Positions 1-7,770 of a stretch of DNA of 64,000 nt are shown here, piece after piece (position 1 is the stretch's first letter; every line of letters starts with the position of its first letter). Source of the DNA: Ewingella americana ATCC 33852 (lineage in GTDB: Bacteria; Pseudomonadota; Gammaproteobacteria; Enterobacterales; Enterobacteriaceae); contig NZ_JMPJ01000067.1 of NCBI RefSeq assembly GCF_000735345.1, positions 5-64,004 of the forward strand. The letters run 5' to 3'. A model generated the notes under the pieces. It worked only from the letters and a program-made list of their open reading frames with translations. It had not been told where the DNA came from and did no database searches. A program made the translations under genes and the position numbers.

Positions 1-38
1 GGGGTGGTTTCAACCCGAGGTGATAAACCTCACCCCTG

Positions 39-61
39 CCCTCTCCTTAAAAAGGAGAGGG
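39..61. repeat. Short palindromic intergenic repeat upstream of urtB
   Basis: Arms CCCTCTCCTT (39-48) and AAGGAGAGGG (52-61) are perfect inverted repeats around an AAA loop, preceded by CTCACCCCTG. Enterobacterial genomes carry many short intergenic palindromes of this style. A related hairpin lies at 51038-51062. It could fold in RNA between the upstream gene (outside the window, perhaps urtA) and urtB. Confidence 0.5.
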
Positions 62-99
62 AGCAAGCTAGCGATAACTTTGGGCAACGGGAAAACACG

Positions 100-1677
100 A
101 TGACGACCAGCTTAATGAACTTCAGGACACTGCTTTTCCTGCTTTGTTGCCTGCCGTTTTTGGCTCAGGCCGGGGCGGCGAATGACTTTGCGGCGGCGAA
201 TCGCAGCCAGCAAGCCACTCTGTTGCAGCAGTGGGCCGCCGACCCGCAGCCGGAGCGTTTGCCGCTGCTGGAAGCGCTGAAGCAGGAAAACGTGGTGATC
301 GACGACGCCAAACACGCCTTTGTGCAACAGGGCGACGCGCTGACCCCGCTAGATGGCGATGCCAAGCCGCAGGGTGACACCAAAAAGGTTTGGCTCAACA
401 ACCGTTTACGCATTTTGATTGCCAACGCGCTGTCGGCGCATCGTCTGGTCAGCACTGACAGCAATGTGCGGCTACAGGCGGCCAAATCGTTGCAGCGCGA
501 GGCGCAGGCGGACCAGTTGCCGCTGCTGACCCATCGTCTGGCGCTGGAAAAAGACTCGGCGGTGCATGACGCCTTAAATATCGCGCTGGCGAATTTGCAG
601 CTCGCCGACGCTAACCCGCAGGTGCGACTGAAAGCCGTCGAGCTGCTGAGCGCCTCGGGGGACCCCGACACGCAGGGCCGCCTTCAGGCGCTAACAGACC
701 CGAAAACTGAGGCCGACGCCGAGGTGCGTAAAGCCGCGCAGGCCAGCCTGAAAGCCGTTGAGCACCGTTTGCTGATTGGCGACCTGATTGGTCAGGCGTT
801 TACCGGCCTGTCGCTCGGCTCGATTTTGCTGCTGGCGGCGCTGGGTCTGGCGATCACCTACGGCCTGCTGGGGGTGATCAACATGGCCCACGGCGAAATG
901 CTGATGCTCGGCTCCTACTCCACTTATATGGTTCAGTCGCTGTTCCAGCACTACGCCCCGGGCCTGCTGGCGCTCTATCCGCTGGTCGCGCTGCCGGTGG
1001 CCTTCTTTATTACTGCCGGAATTGGCATGGCGCTGGAGCGCACGGTGATCCGCCATTTGTACGGTCGCCCGCTGGAAACGCTGCTGGCTACTTGGGGCAT
1101 CAGCCTGATTTTGATTCAGGCGGTGCGGGTACTCTTTGGCGCGCAAAACGTCGAAGTCGCCAACCCCGGCTGGCTGTCGGGCGGCATCCAGCTGCTGCCG
1201 AATCTGGTGCTGCCGTATAACCGCATCGCGGTGATTATCTTCGTGCTGCTGGTTCTGGCTTTGACGTGGCTGCTGCTGAATAAAACCCGTCTAGGAATGA
1301 ATGTGCGCGCCGTGACGCAAAACCGCGCCATGGCGGCCTGCTGCGGTGTGCCCACGGGCCGCGTAGATATGCTGGCCTTCGGCCTCGGCTCCGGCATTGC
1401 CGGGCTGGGCGGCGTGGCGCTGTCGCAGCTGAGCAACGTCGGCCCGGAGTTGGGTCAGGGCTACATCATCGACTCATTCTTAGTGGTGGTGCTCGGCGGC
1501 GTGGGCCAACTGGCAGGCACGGTGGTCGCCGCCTTTGGTCTGGGCATTGTGAACAAAATTCTTGAGCCGGAAATCGGCGCGGTTCTGGGGAAAATCCTGA
1601 TCCTCGCGCTGATTATTCTGTTTATTCAAAAACGTCCACAGGGACTCTTCGCCTTCAAAGGCAGGGTGATCGACTGA
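100..1677 (+). CDS. urtB: Urea ABC transporter permease UrtB
   Basis: 525 residues. One of the two inner-membrane permeases of the UrtABCDE urea importer, a branched-chain-amino-acid (Liv) type ABC system. The ATG at 100 gives a signal-like N-terminus (hydrophobic stretch from about residue 9, ending AQAGA). About 200 mostly helical periplasmic residues follow, as is typical of UrtB, and then a LivH-like membrane domain from about residue 230 containing GVINMAHGEM and GGVGQLAGTV. An upstream in-frame start at 4 would read through a palindromic repeat and is unlikely. The stop overlaps urtC by one base. urtA would be expected upstream, outside the window. The name rests on the N-terminal extension plus the gene order. 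Confidence 0.9.
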   Translation: MTTSLMNFRTLLFLLCCLPFLAQAGAANDFAAANRSQQATLLQQWAADPQPERLPLLEALKQENVVIDDAKHAFVQQGDALTPLDGDAKPQGDTKKVWLNNRLRILIANALSAHRLVSTDSNVRLQAAKSLQREAQADQLPLLTHRLALEKDSAVHDALNIALANLQLADANPQVRLKAVELLSASGDPDTQGRLQALTDPKTEADAEVRKAAQASLKAVEHRLLIGDLIGQAFTGLSLGSILLLAALGLAITYGLLGVINMAHGEMLMLGSYSTYMVQSLFQHYAPGLLALYPLVALPVAFFITAGIGMALERTVIRHLYGRPLETLLATWGISLILIQAVRVLFGAQNVEVANPGWLSGGIQLLPNLVLPYNRIAVIIFVLLVLALTWLLLNKTRLGMNVRAVTQNRAMAACCGVPTGRVDMLAFGLGSGIAGLGGVALSQLSNVGPELGQGYIIDSFLVVVLGGVGQLAGTVVAAFGLGIVNKILEPEIGAVLGKILILALIILFIQKRPQGLFAFKGRVID

Positions 1678-2753
1678 TGAATCAACCGCTCACTGTTACT
1701 GGCGTACAAAAAGCGCCGAAAACCGCCCTGACGATTGGCGCACTGGTGGTTATTGCGCTGATTATCATGCCTTTTCTGGCATTGTTGCCCGCCAATAATC
1801 CGCTGGCAGTCTCCACCTACACGCTGACGCTGGTTGGCAAGATCCTGTGTTACGCGATCGTCGCGATCGCGCTCGATCTGGTGTGGGGCTACGCCGGTCT
1901 GCTCTCCCTCGGCCACGGCCTGTTCTTCGCCCTCGGCGGCTACGCCATGGGCATGTACCTGATGCGTCAGGCGGCAGGCAGCGGCCTGCCAGACTTTATG
2001 TCATTCCTCTCGTGGAACGAGTTGCCGTGGTTTTGGGCCGGAACCCAGCATTTTGCCTGGGCGCTGTGCTTGATTGTATTGGTGCCGGGCGCGCTGGCAT
2101 TTGTCTTCGGCTACTTCGCTTTTCGCTCGAAAATCAAAGGCGTCTACTTCTCCATCATGACGCAGGCGTTGACCTACGCGGGCATGCTGCTGTTCTTTCG
2201 CAATGAAACCGGGTTTGGCGGCAACAACGGCTTCACCGGTTTCACTACCCTGCTCGGCTTTCAGGTCACGGCTACCGGCACGCGCATCGGCCTATTTTTG
2301 ATGACCGTTATCGTGCTGGTCGCCAGTCTGGCGCTGGGTTTTGCTCTGGCGCGCAGCAAATATGGCCGGGTACTCACCGCCGTGCGCGACGCCGAAAACC
2401 GATTGATCTTCTGTGGCTATGACCCGAAAGGCTTCAAGCTGTTCGTCTGGACAGTCTCCGCCATGCTGTGCGGCATCGCCGGGGCGCTGTACGTGCCGCA
2501 GGTCGGCATTATCAACCCGAGCGAGATGTCGCCCACCAACTCAATCGAGGCGGCAATCTGGGTGGCCCTCGGCGGGCGCGGCACGCTGATCGGCCCGATT
2601 CTCGGCGCGGGGATCGTCAACGGCGCGAAAAGCTGGTTCACCGTGGCGATTCCCGAGTATTGGCAATTTATCCTCGGCGGCATGTTTATTCTGGTGACGC
2701 TGTTCCTGCCGCAGGGCGTGATTGGGTTGCTTCGCAAGAGGAAATCCTCATGA
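1677..2753 (+). CDS. urtC: Urea ABC transporter permease UrtC
   Basis: 358 residues, the second LivM-type permease of the urea importer. It has about eight to ten hydrophobic segments. Conserved stretches include DLVWGYAGLLSLGHG near residue 65 and GRGTLIGPILGAG near residue 300, as in LivM/UrtC proteins. The ATG overlaps the urtB stop codon (TGATGA) and the 3' end overlaps urtD by four bases (ATGA), so translation of the set is probably coupled. It should form the transmembrane channel with UrtB and use the UrtD and UrtE ATPases. Confidence 0.9.
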   Translation: MNQPLTVTGVQKAPKTALTIGALVVIALIIMPFLALLPANNPLAVSTYTLTLVGKILCYAIVAIALDLVWGYAGLLSLGHGLFFALGGYAMGMYLMRQAAGSGLPDFMSFLSWNELPWFWAGTQHFAWALCLIVLVPGALAFVFGYFAFRSKIKGVYFSIMTQALTYAGMLLFFRNETGFGGNNGFTGFTTLLGFQVTATGTRIGLFLMTVIVLVASLALGFALARSKYGRVLTAVRDAENRLIFCGYDPKGFKLFVWTVSAMLCGIAGALYVPQVGIINPSEMSPTNSIEAAIWVALGGRGTLIGPILGAGIVNGAKSWFTVAIPEYWQFILGGMFILVTLFLPQGVIGLLRKRKSS

Positions 2754-3556
2754 ATTCAATGACTATGAACGAAGAGCTGTTCACGCAATCCTATCCGTCT
2801 GACCGTTTTCGTCAGCAAACCGACCCCGTTTTGCTGCTGGAAAATATCAACGTCAGCTTCGACGGCTTTAAGGCGCTGACCAACCTGTCATTGCGCATCG
2901 GCGTGGGCGAGCTGCGCTGCGTGATTGGCCCGAATGGTGCGGGGAAAACCACCCTGATGGACGTGATCACCGGCAAAACCAAGCCGCAGAGTGGCCGGGT
3001 GTTTTACGACCAGACCACTGACCTGACCCAGCTTGATCCGGTGCGGATTGCGCAATCAGGCATTGGGCGGAAATTCCAGAAACCGACGGTGTTTGAAGCT
3101 CTAACCGTGTTCGAAAATCTCGAGATCGCTCAGAAAACCAATAAGTCGGTGTGGGCCTGTCTGCGCGCCAAGCTGAACAGCGAACAACGCGACAGAATCG
3201 ACGAAATGCTGGTGACGCTGCGCCTTGCCGGTGAGCGTCATCGGCTGGCGGGGTTGCTCTCTCACGGCCAGAAGCAGTTTCTGGAAATCGGCATGCTGCT
3301 GGTGCAAGAGCCGCACCTGCTGCTGCTCGACGAGCCCGCCGCCGGGATGACCGACGCCGAAACCGAATACACCGCCGAGCTGTTCAAGCAGCTGGCGGGC
3401 AAGCACTCGCTGATGGTGGTTGAGCACGACATGGGATTTGTGGAGAGCATCGCCGACCACGTCACCGTGCTGCATCAGGGGCAAGTGCTAGCGGAAGGCT
3501 CGTTGCAACAGGTGCAGGCCAATGAGCAGGTTATTGAAGTCTATTTGGGACGCTAA
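2750..3556 (+). CDS. urtD: Urea ABC transporter ATP-binding protein UrtD
   Basis: 268 residues. Cytoplasmic ATPase of the LivG type. Walker A is GPNGAGKTT, the signature region is LLSHGQKQ, and Walker B is LLLLDEPAAGM, followed by a switch histidine in VVEHDMGF. The LivG-like pair of VVEHDMGFVESIADHVTVL supports UrtD rather than UrtE. The start at 2750 overlaps urtC by four bases and has an AGAGGA ribosome site. A longer frame open from 2468 lies inside urtC and is not the real start. Confidence 0.92.
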   Translation: MNSMTMNEELFTQSYPSDRFRQQTDPVLLLENINVSFDGFKALTNLSLRIGVGELRCVIGPNGAGKTTLMDVITGKTKPQSGRVFYDQTTDLTQLDPVRIAQSGIGRKFQKPTVFEALTVFENLEIAQKTNKSVWACLRAKLNSEQRDRIDEMLVTLRLAGERHRLAGLLSHGQKQFLEIGMLLVQEPHLLLLDEPAAGMTDAETEYTAELFKQLAGKHSLMVVEHDMGFVESIADHVTVLHQGQVLAEGSLQQVQANEQVIEVYLGR

Positions 3557-3571
3557 AACTGAGGAACCATT

Positions 3572-4270
3572 ATGCTGCAAGTCAATGAACTGAATCAGTT
3601 TTACGGCGGAAGCCATATTCTGCGTGGGTTAAGCTTCGAGGCGAAAATCGGCGAAGTCACCTGCCTGCTGGGTCGCAACGGCGTTGGTAAAACCACACTG
3701 CTGAAATGCCTGATGGGGCTGATCCCGGCTAAGTCCGGCACCATCAACTGGCAGGGAGAAACCATTAATGGCCGCAAACCCCACCAGCGGGTGCAGGCGG
3801 GCATCGCCTATGTCCCGCAGGGTCGCGATATTTTTCCGCGCCTGACGGTAGAGGAAAATCTGCTGATGGGCCTGTCGCGCTTTTCCGGTAGCCAAGCCAA
3901 ACAGGTGCCAGACCACATCTATCACCTGTTCCCGGTGTTGCTGGAGATGAAGCATCGACGCGGCGGTGACCTGTCCGGCGGCCAGCAACAGCAGTTGGCA
4001 ATTGGCCGTGCGCTGGCCTGTAAACCGAGCTTATTGATCCTCGACGAGCCTACCGAGGGGATTCAACCCTCGGTGATTAAGGAGATCGGCGCGGTCATCA
4101 AGCAGCTTGCCGCACAAGGCGATATGGCAATCCTGCTGGTCGAGCAGTTCTACGATTTCGCCGCCGAACTGGCCGACAGCTATCTGGTGATGTCCCGCGG
4201 CAGCATCATTAAAAGCGGGCGCGGCGAGGAGATGGAAGCCGAAGGCGTGCGGGGATTGGTGGCGATTTAA
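3572..4270 (+). CDS. urtE: Urea ABC transporter ATP-binding protein UrtE
   Basis: 232 residues, the LivF-type second ATPase. Walker A is GRNGVGKTT, the signature is LSGGQQQ, and Walker B is LLILDEPTEGI. The stretch PQGRDIFPRLTVEENL is typical of UrtE/LivF. It begins 15 bases after urtD with GAGGAA ahead of the ATG, so it belongs to the same operon. No urease gene and no clear terminator follows; the next gene is unrelated. Confidence 0.93.
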   Translation: MLQVNELNQFYGGSHILRGLSFEAKIGEVTCLLGRNGVGKTTLLKCLMGLIPAKSGTINWQGETINGRKPHQRVQAGIAYVPQGRDIFPRLTVEENLLMGLSRFSGSQAKQVPDHIYHLFPVLLEMKHRRGGDLSGGQQQQLAIGRALACKPSLLILDEPTEGIQPSVIKEIGAVIKQLAAQGDMAILLVEQFYDFAAELADSYLVMSRGSIIKSGRGEEMEAEGVRGLVAI

Positions 4271-4311
4271 TCAAATTCTGCTCGCATTGCCGCCACTAAG
4301 AGACTATTCTA

Positions 4312-4330
4312 AAACCTAACAGCTAGGTTT
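4312..4330. promoter_or_regulatory. Inverted repeat before the DUF2442 gene
   Basis: AAACCTA (4312-4318) and TAGGTTT (4324-4330) form a perfect 7-bp inverted repeat with a 5-base spacer, ending 11 bases before the start codon at 4342. The position fits an operator or a 5' leader hairpin that affects initiation. No regulator is identified. Confidence 0.35.
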
Positions 4331-4341
4331 ATGGATAATGA

Positions 4342-4740
4342 ATGACGCAATTTGAAGCCGCGCTAAAACGCGGGGAAGAGGCTGCCATTGAGTCTTCCCG
4401 ACCGGTTTCCGTTGAATATCGGCCTCAGCAACATGCATTTATGATCATGCATGGCAATGGCGTGGGTTACCTGATTAATGTTGATTTAATTGACGAACTT
4501 CATGACGCCACCCCTGAGCAGCTTCAGGGGGCGGAAGTCGACGGTTTCAGCAAAGCCCTGCGCGTTCCAGCCTGCGATGTCGATATTTTTCTACCCGGCT
4601 TATTAGCAAAAATCTTGTTCGAGGCCAGTGATTTGAAAAAGATCGCTGCGTCAATCAATGGCGCGATCCGCACCGCCGTAAAGGCACAGTCCAGCCGTGA
4701 GAATGGCAAAAAAGGCGGGCGTCCACGGAAAGCCACCTAA
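4342..4740 (+). CDS. DUF2442-like protein
   Basis: 132 residues, soluble, no signal peptide. The N-terminal half has the beta-rich pattern of DUF2442 proteins, and the C-terminus ends in the basic tail ENGKKGGRPRKAT that many DUF2442 proteins carry and that resembles a DNA-binding AT-hook-like tail. Family members often sit beside DUF4160 partners and behave like toxin-antitoxin components; no DUF4160 gene is visible here. It lies between urtE and a convergent mazEF pair and is followed by a strong terminator. Function unknown; the family call is from recall of the motif pattern. Confidence 0.6.
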   Translation: MTQFEAALKRGEEAAIESSRPVSVEYRPQQHAFMIMHGNGVGYLINVDLIDELHDATPEQLQGAEVDGFSKALRVPACDVDIFLPGLLAKILFEASDLKKIAASINGAIRTAVKAQSSRENGKKGGRPRKAT

Positions 4741-4754
4741 ACCACTCGCAGACA

Positions 4755-4783
4755 CAAAAAAGCCGCGTTCAACGCGGCTTTTT
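4755..4783. terminator. Bidirectional terminator between DUF2442 gene and mazF
   Basis: An A-run, the stem AGCCGCGTT/AACGCGGCT and a T-run make a symmetric intrinsic terminator usable from both strands. The same hairpin recurs at 5500-5527 on the other side of the mazEF pair. Confidence 0.85.
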
Positions 4784-4797
4784 GCTTAAAGCTAGGG

Positions 4798-5133
4798 TTA
4801 ACCGTCAATCAGCGCTTTTACCTTTGCTCTGACTTCATCAAGCTCGAGCTGGCTCACGGTTCCTTTTTTGGCAGCATTTCTTTTACGCCAGTCCAAGCTT
4901 TTGATCTGATCTGACAACACCGCGCTCTGCCTAGTGCCAGCAATTAACACCTCGAAAGGGTAGCCTTTTATCTTGGTGGTCATCGGGCAGCACAGCAGCA
5001 ACCCCACTCGATCATTATATGCAGCAGGACTCAGAACGACGGCTGGCCTATGCCCGGCCTGTTCGTGACCGGCTTGTGGGTCAAAGTCCAGCCAGATGAT
5101 ATCTCCGGCGTCAGGAATAAAAGGCTTCACCAT
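4798..5133 (-). CDS. mazF: MazF/PemK-family mRNA interferase toxin
   Basis: 111 residues from the ATG at 5133. Type II toxin of the MazF/ChpB/PemK fold, an endoribonuclease. Family landmarks are DIIWLDFDP, HEQAGHRPAVVLSP (the conserved Arg-Pro-Ala-Val-Val core) and CCPMTTKIKGYPFEV with the catalytic Thr. An in-frame upstream start at 5166 would overlap the antitoxin gene and is less likely. One base separates it from the antitoxin stop, as expected for coupled translation. The sequence lies closer to ChpB/PemK than to E. coli MazF; the cognate target sequence cannot be read from it. Confidence 0.9.
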   Translation of the reverse strand: MVKPFIPDAGDIIWLDFDPQAGHEQAGHRPAVVLSPAAYNDRVGLLLCCPMTTKIKGYPFEVLIAGTRQSAVLSDQIKSLDWRKRNAAKKGTVSQLELDEVRAKVKALIDG

Positions 5134-5134
5134 G

Positions 5135-5380
5135 TCACAACACCTCTCGGCCTGTCGGGGAGCCAAAATCTGCCTCTTCGTGCATATTGCTTTCCGTCAC
5201 TCCACCCAGAAGGGAATCGAGTGAATAGGTTTTAGCGCGGACTGGGACGATGATGATTTTGCCGTCTTCTACTGCAATCTCGACAGTATCATCGACTTTG
5301 AGAGAGGCTGCTTCCATGATAGCGACCGGTAGGCGCACAGAGGGGCTATTTCCCCATTTTTTCACAATGACCTGCGGCAT
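5135..5380 (-). CDS. mazE: MazE-family antitoxin (AbrB/SpoVT-type DNA-binding)
   Basis: 81 residues. The N-terminal half has the swapped-hairpin AbrB pattern seen in MazE/ChpS (VKKWGNSPSVRLP, then DDTVEIAVEDGKIIIVP). The acidic, flexible C-terminal tail should wrap and neutralise MazF. It lies directly upstream of the toxin in one operon. A palindrome just upstream (5399-5417) is the likely site through which it represses its own promoter. Confidence 0.9.
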   Translation of the reverse strand: MPQVIVKKWGNSPSVRLPVAIMEAASLKVDDTVEIAVEDGKIIIVPVRAKTYSLDSLLGGVTESNMHEEADFGSPTGREVL

Positions 5381-5398
5381 AAATTTTCCTCATGGGAA

Positions 5399-5417
5399 GT
5401 ATCAACAATGATGATAC
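5399..5417 (-). promoter_or_regulatory. Candidate mazEF operator
   Basis: GTATCA (5399-5404) and TGATAC (5412-5417) form an inverted repeat with a 7-base spacer, immediately upstream of the antitoxin start. A TTGACA-like hexamer lies further upstream on the minus strand near 5440, making this a plausible autorepression site. Confidence 0.5.
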
Positions 5418-5499
5418 TTTGAGACAAAGCCCTCTTAGTGTCAACAATGTTTATACAGGATAATGGGTGGGAGAAGCTCGAGGGGTGATTTCAAGACAA

Positions 5500-5527
5500 C
5501 AAAAAGCCGCGTTCAACGCGGCTTTTT
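5500..5527. terminator. Second copy of the mazEF-flanking terminator
   Basis: Same stem (AGCCGCGTT/AACGCGGCT) with flanking A and T runs as at 4755-4783. Here it lies downstream of the minus-strand glsB-like gene and upstream of mazE. Confidence 0.85.
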
Positions 5528-5551
5528 TAGAAATAATCTAGGTTGGTGTTA

Positions 5552-5800
5552 TCAACTGCGGACTTTGCGGTAGATAAACAGCACCACCAGCGCACCGATC
5601 ACGGCGACGACGAAGCTGCCGAAGTTGAAACCGTCCACGCGGCCAAAGCCAAACAGCGTACTGATGTAACCACCCACTACGGCGCCGACGATACCGAGAA
5701 CCACGGTCAGAATGAACCCGCCACCATCTTTACCCGGCATGATCCATTTCGCCAAGATACCTGCAATCAGACCAAAGATAATCCAGGATAAAATTCCCAT
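5552..5800 (-). CDS. GlsB/YeaQ/YmgE family stress-response membrane protein
   Basis: 82 residues with three hydrophobic helices (about 3-18, 29-47 and 62-77). The family hallmarks GLIAGILAKWIMPGKDGGG and LGIVGAVVGGYIS are present. This transglycosylase-associated small membrane protein family is stress induced in enterobacteria; the molecular role is unknown. The ATG at 5800 is chosen because GGAGGAG lies at the right distance. A longer frame to 5863 has no comparable ribosome site. Terminated by the hairpin at 5500-5527. Confidence 0.85.
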   Translation of the reverse strand: MGILSWIIFGLIAGILAKWIMPGKDGGGFILTVVLGIVGAVVGGYISTLFGFGRVDGFNFGSFVVAVIGALVVLFIYRKVRS

Positions 5801-6208
5801 TTTTCGACTCCTCCAAATAAATTTCCGTACCGTGAATATTGTTGAGCCAATGTGGCTAAACAAGTGCGAAGGAGGTTGCTCCTCGCATGATCGCCTGCTG
5901 AAATTCCACCAGAGACGGCTTTTTCTTGCACTGCACTTAAAGCGTAGCAGAAAACCAGAAACCCGCCCAAAATCAGCAGGAAGGGTAATAAAGCGTCAGT
6001 TTGTGCTGTGTTTTTAAACCGGTGTCAACGCCAGAACCCCCATTGTCAACCTCTCGCAGTCGGCTGTAAATTAGCGTAAAATCTTCAACTAATTTTTTGA
6101 ATGACATTCTCAAATCAATCCGTTTTTCATCTGCTAGCTACAGGCCTATTATTCACACATCGAAAGGCAATCACCTTTCTGTCTAATAACCTGAATGGAA
6201 TATACATC
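5801..6208. other. Divergent intergenic region
   Basis: About 400 bases between the glsB-like and bhsA-like genes, which diverge. No gene is supported. It should hold both promoters, but no clean hexamer pair stands out. Confidence 0.4.
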
Positions 6209-6466
6209 ATGAAAAACGTCAAAATTTTTGCTGTAGCTGCAACCCTTTCTCTGATTTCTTTCGGTAGTTTCGCTGCTCAGCAGGTGACTCAGCCGATGGA
6301 CGGTCAACAAAAACTGGGCGTGATTTCAGCTTCTGGCCCAACCACTATTGGTGGTCTGGAAAGCAAACTGGCTGCTCAAGCAAGTGATGCTGGCGCCTCT
6401 TCTTACCGCATCATCTCTGTAACGGGTAACAACCGTCTGCACGCTGACGCTGAAATCTACAAATAA
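6209..6466 (+). CDS. BhsA/McbA-like periplasmic stress protein (DUF1471)
   Basis: 85 residues. A clear signal peptide (KNVKIFAVAATLSLISFGSFA) precedes a short mature domain of the DUF1471 type: KLGVISASGPTTIGGLESKLAAQASDAG then YRIISVTGNNRLHADAEIYK, matching the YhcN/BhsA/McbA/YdgH pattern. Members respond to acid, peroxide and biofilm conditions, but their mechanism is not established. The start at 6209 is selected because it opens the signal peptide; earlier in-frame codons from 6101 would put about 36 unrelated residues ahead of it. A terminator follows. Confidence 0.85.
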   Translation: MKNVKIFAVAATLSLISFGSFAAQQVTQPMDGQQKLGVISASGPTTIGGLESKLAAQASDAGASSYRIISVTGNNRLHADAEIYK

Positions 6467-6502
6467 GCCGTCGCCAGTCAGTTAATACCCTCAGAAATCA
6501 AG

Positions 6503-6546
6503 AAGCCTGTGGAAAGCGTCTCAGTGGCGCATTCCACAGGCTTTTG
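6503..6546 (+). terminator. Terminator after bhsA-like gene
   Basis: Arms AAGCCTGTGGAA and TTCCACAGGCTT pair perfectly over 12 bp around a 17-base loop and end in TTTTG. Confidence 0.75.
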
Positions 6547-6663
6547 TCATTCTTATCAGCCTCTCTCCCGCCGTCACTTTAAGACTTTCTTTACGCTCCC
6601 CATTGCATCCCTGAAGTCCGATTACTATTCTGGACTGTCATTTTTTCAGCAAAGGGAACCGCC

Positions 6664-7119
6664 ATGAAAACACGCCTCACCGCAGCACCGACGGCCGATG
6701 AAGTAGACGAAATAAAAACGGCCCTCCGCACTTTCAATCTCAATTTTATTCATCGCCCTAAACTTCGCGAGCTGGGTATTTTTGTCGAAGATGAAAACGG
6801 CAAAAAGCAGGCTGGGATCGTGGCAGAAACCGTCGGCAAGTGGATGTACATCCAGATGCTGTGGGTTGATGAGTCGCTACGCGGTAAAGATGTCGGCACC
6901 CAGCTGATAAGCGAGGCGGAAGAAGAAGCTAAAGCGCGCGGCTGCCGCTACGCCTTGGTGGATACTTTCAGTTTTCAGGCGCGGCCGTTCTACGAACGCA
7001 TGGGCTACAGCGTGCAGATGACGCTGGAAGATTACATTGAAGACGCGCGAGCGCCGCAGGGCGAGTCCACCCATACGCGCTATTTCCTGAGCAAAACGCT
7101 CTCGACTTCACAGGGCTAA
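6664..7119 (+). CDS. GNAT family N-acetyltransferase (copy A)
   Basis: 151 residues, single GNAT domain. The acetyl-CoA pyrophosphate loop is visible as DESLRGKDVGTQL, followed by the alpha/beta segment GCRYALVDTFSFQARPFYERMGY. The substrate is unknown. The start has AAAGGGAACC ahead of it. The gene after the intervening exporter (7771-8217) is a close paralogue along its whole length, and the exporter starts four bases after this stop, so the three form a compact unit. Confidence 0.88.
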   Translation: MKTRLTAAPTADEVDEIKTALRTFNLNFIHRPKLRELGIFVEDENGKKQAGIVAETVGKWMYIQMLWVDESLRGKDVGTQLISEAEEEAKARGCRYALVDTFSFQARPFYERMGYSVQMTLEDYIEDARAPQGESTHTRYFLSKTLSTSQG

Positions 7120-7123
7120 TATC

Positions 7124-7756
7124 GTGACCCTTACCGAATCTTTGATTTCTTACGCCTTTGCCGCCGGTATCCTGACCCTCACGCCGGGGCTGGATACCGC
7201 GTTAGTATTGCGCACCGCCGCCAGCGAAGGCAGCAAGAAAGCCGTGCTCGCCGCGTTGGGTATCAGCACTGGCTGTCTGGTGTGGGGCGCGGCGGTTGCG
7301 CTGGGCTTAGGTGCGCTGCTGGCGGCATCAGAGCTGGCGTTCACTGTGTTGAAGTGGATTGGCGCAGCCTATCTGTGCTGGCTTGGGGTGCAAATGCTGC
7401 TAAAACCGCGCGAAAGCATGTCGTTTAGCGCGCAGGGCAAAGCCAAGAAAAACCCACTTTTCGGCAGCTGGTTTATCAAAGGTTTGTTCGGCAACGTGCT
7501 TAATCCCAAGGTCGGGGTGTTCTACGTGTCGTTTCTGCCGCAATTTGTCGCTACCGGCTATTCGGTGCCGCCTTACATTTTCGGCTTGGCGGCCATGCAC
7601 GCGGTGATTGGCACCCTGTGGTCATTGACCATGATCGCCGCCACCCGGCCGCTCTCTCGCTGGCTGCAACGCCCGCGAGTAGTAAAAACCTTAGATCGCC
7701 TGACCGGCACAGTATTTATCGCATTTGCAGTTCGTCTCGCGACGACTAAACGTTAA
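7124..7756 (+). CDS. LysE/RhtB family amino-acid exporter
   Basis: 210 residues with about six transmembrane helices. The RhtB-family motif GILTLTPGLDTALVLRTA lies near the N-terminus, and FLGNVLNPK is represented by LFGNVLNPKVGVFYVSFLPQF in the middle. It should export an amino acid or derivative through the inner membrane. The start is the GTG at 7124, four bases after the first acetyltransferase. Sandwiched between two paralogous GNAT genes, it may export the compound they acetylate; that link is inference. Confidence 0.88.
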   Translation: MTLTESLISYAFAAGILTLTPGLDTALVLRTAASEGSKKAVLAALGISTGCLVWGAAVALGLGALLAASELAFTVLKWIGAAYLCWLGVQMLLKPRESMSFSAQGKAKKNPLFGSWFIKGLFGNVLNPKVGVFYVSFLPQFVATGYSVPPYIFGLAAMHAVIGTLWSLTMIAATRPLSRWLQRPRVVKTLDRLTGTVFIAFAVRLATTKR

Positions 7757-7770
7757 CAAAGGAAAGAGTA

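Noticed and set aside
2468-2750. Longer N-terminus for UrtD
   Set aside because: It would lie entirely inside urtC; the ATG at 2750 has a ribosome site and gives the family length.
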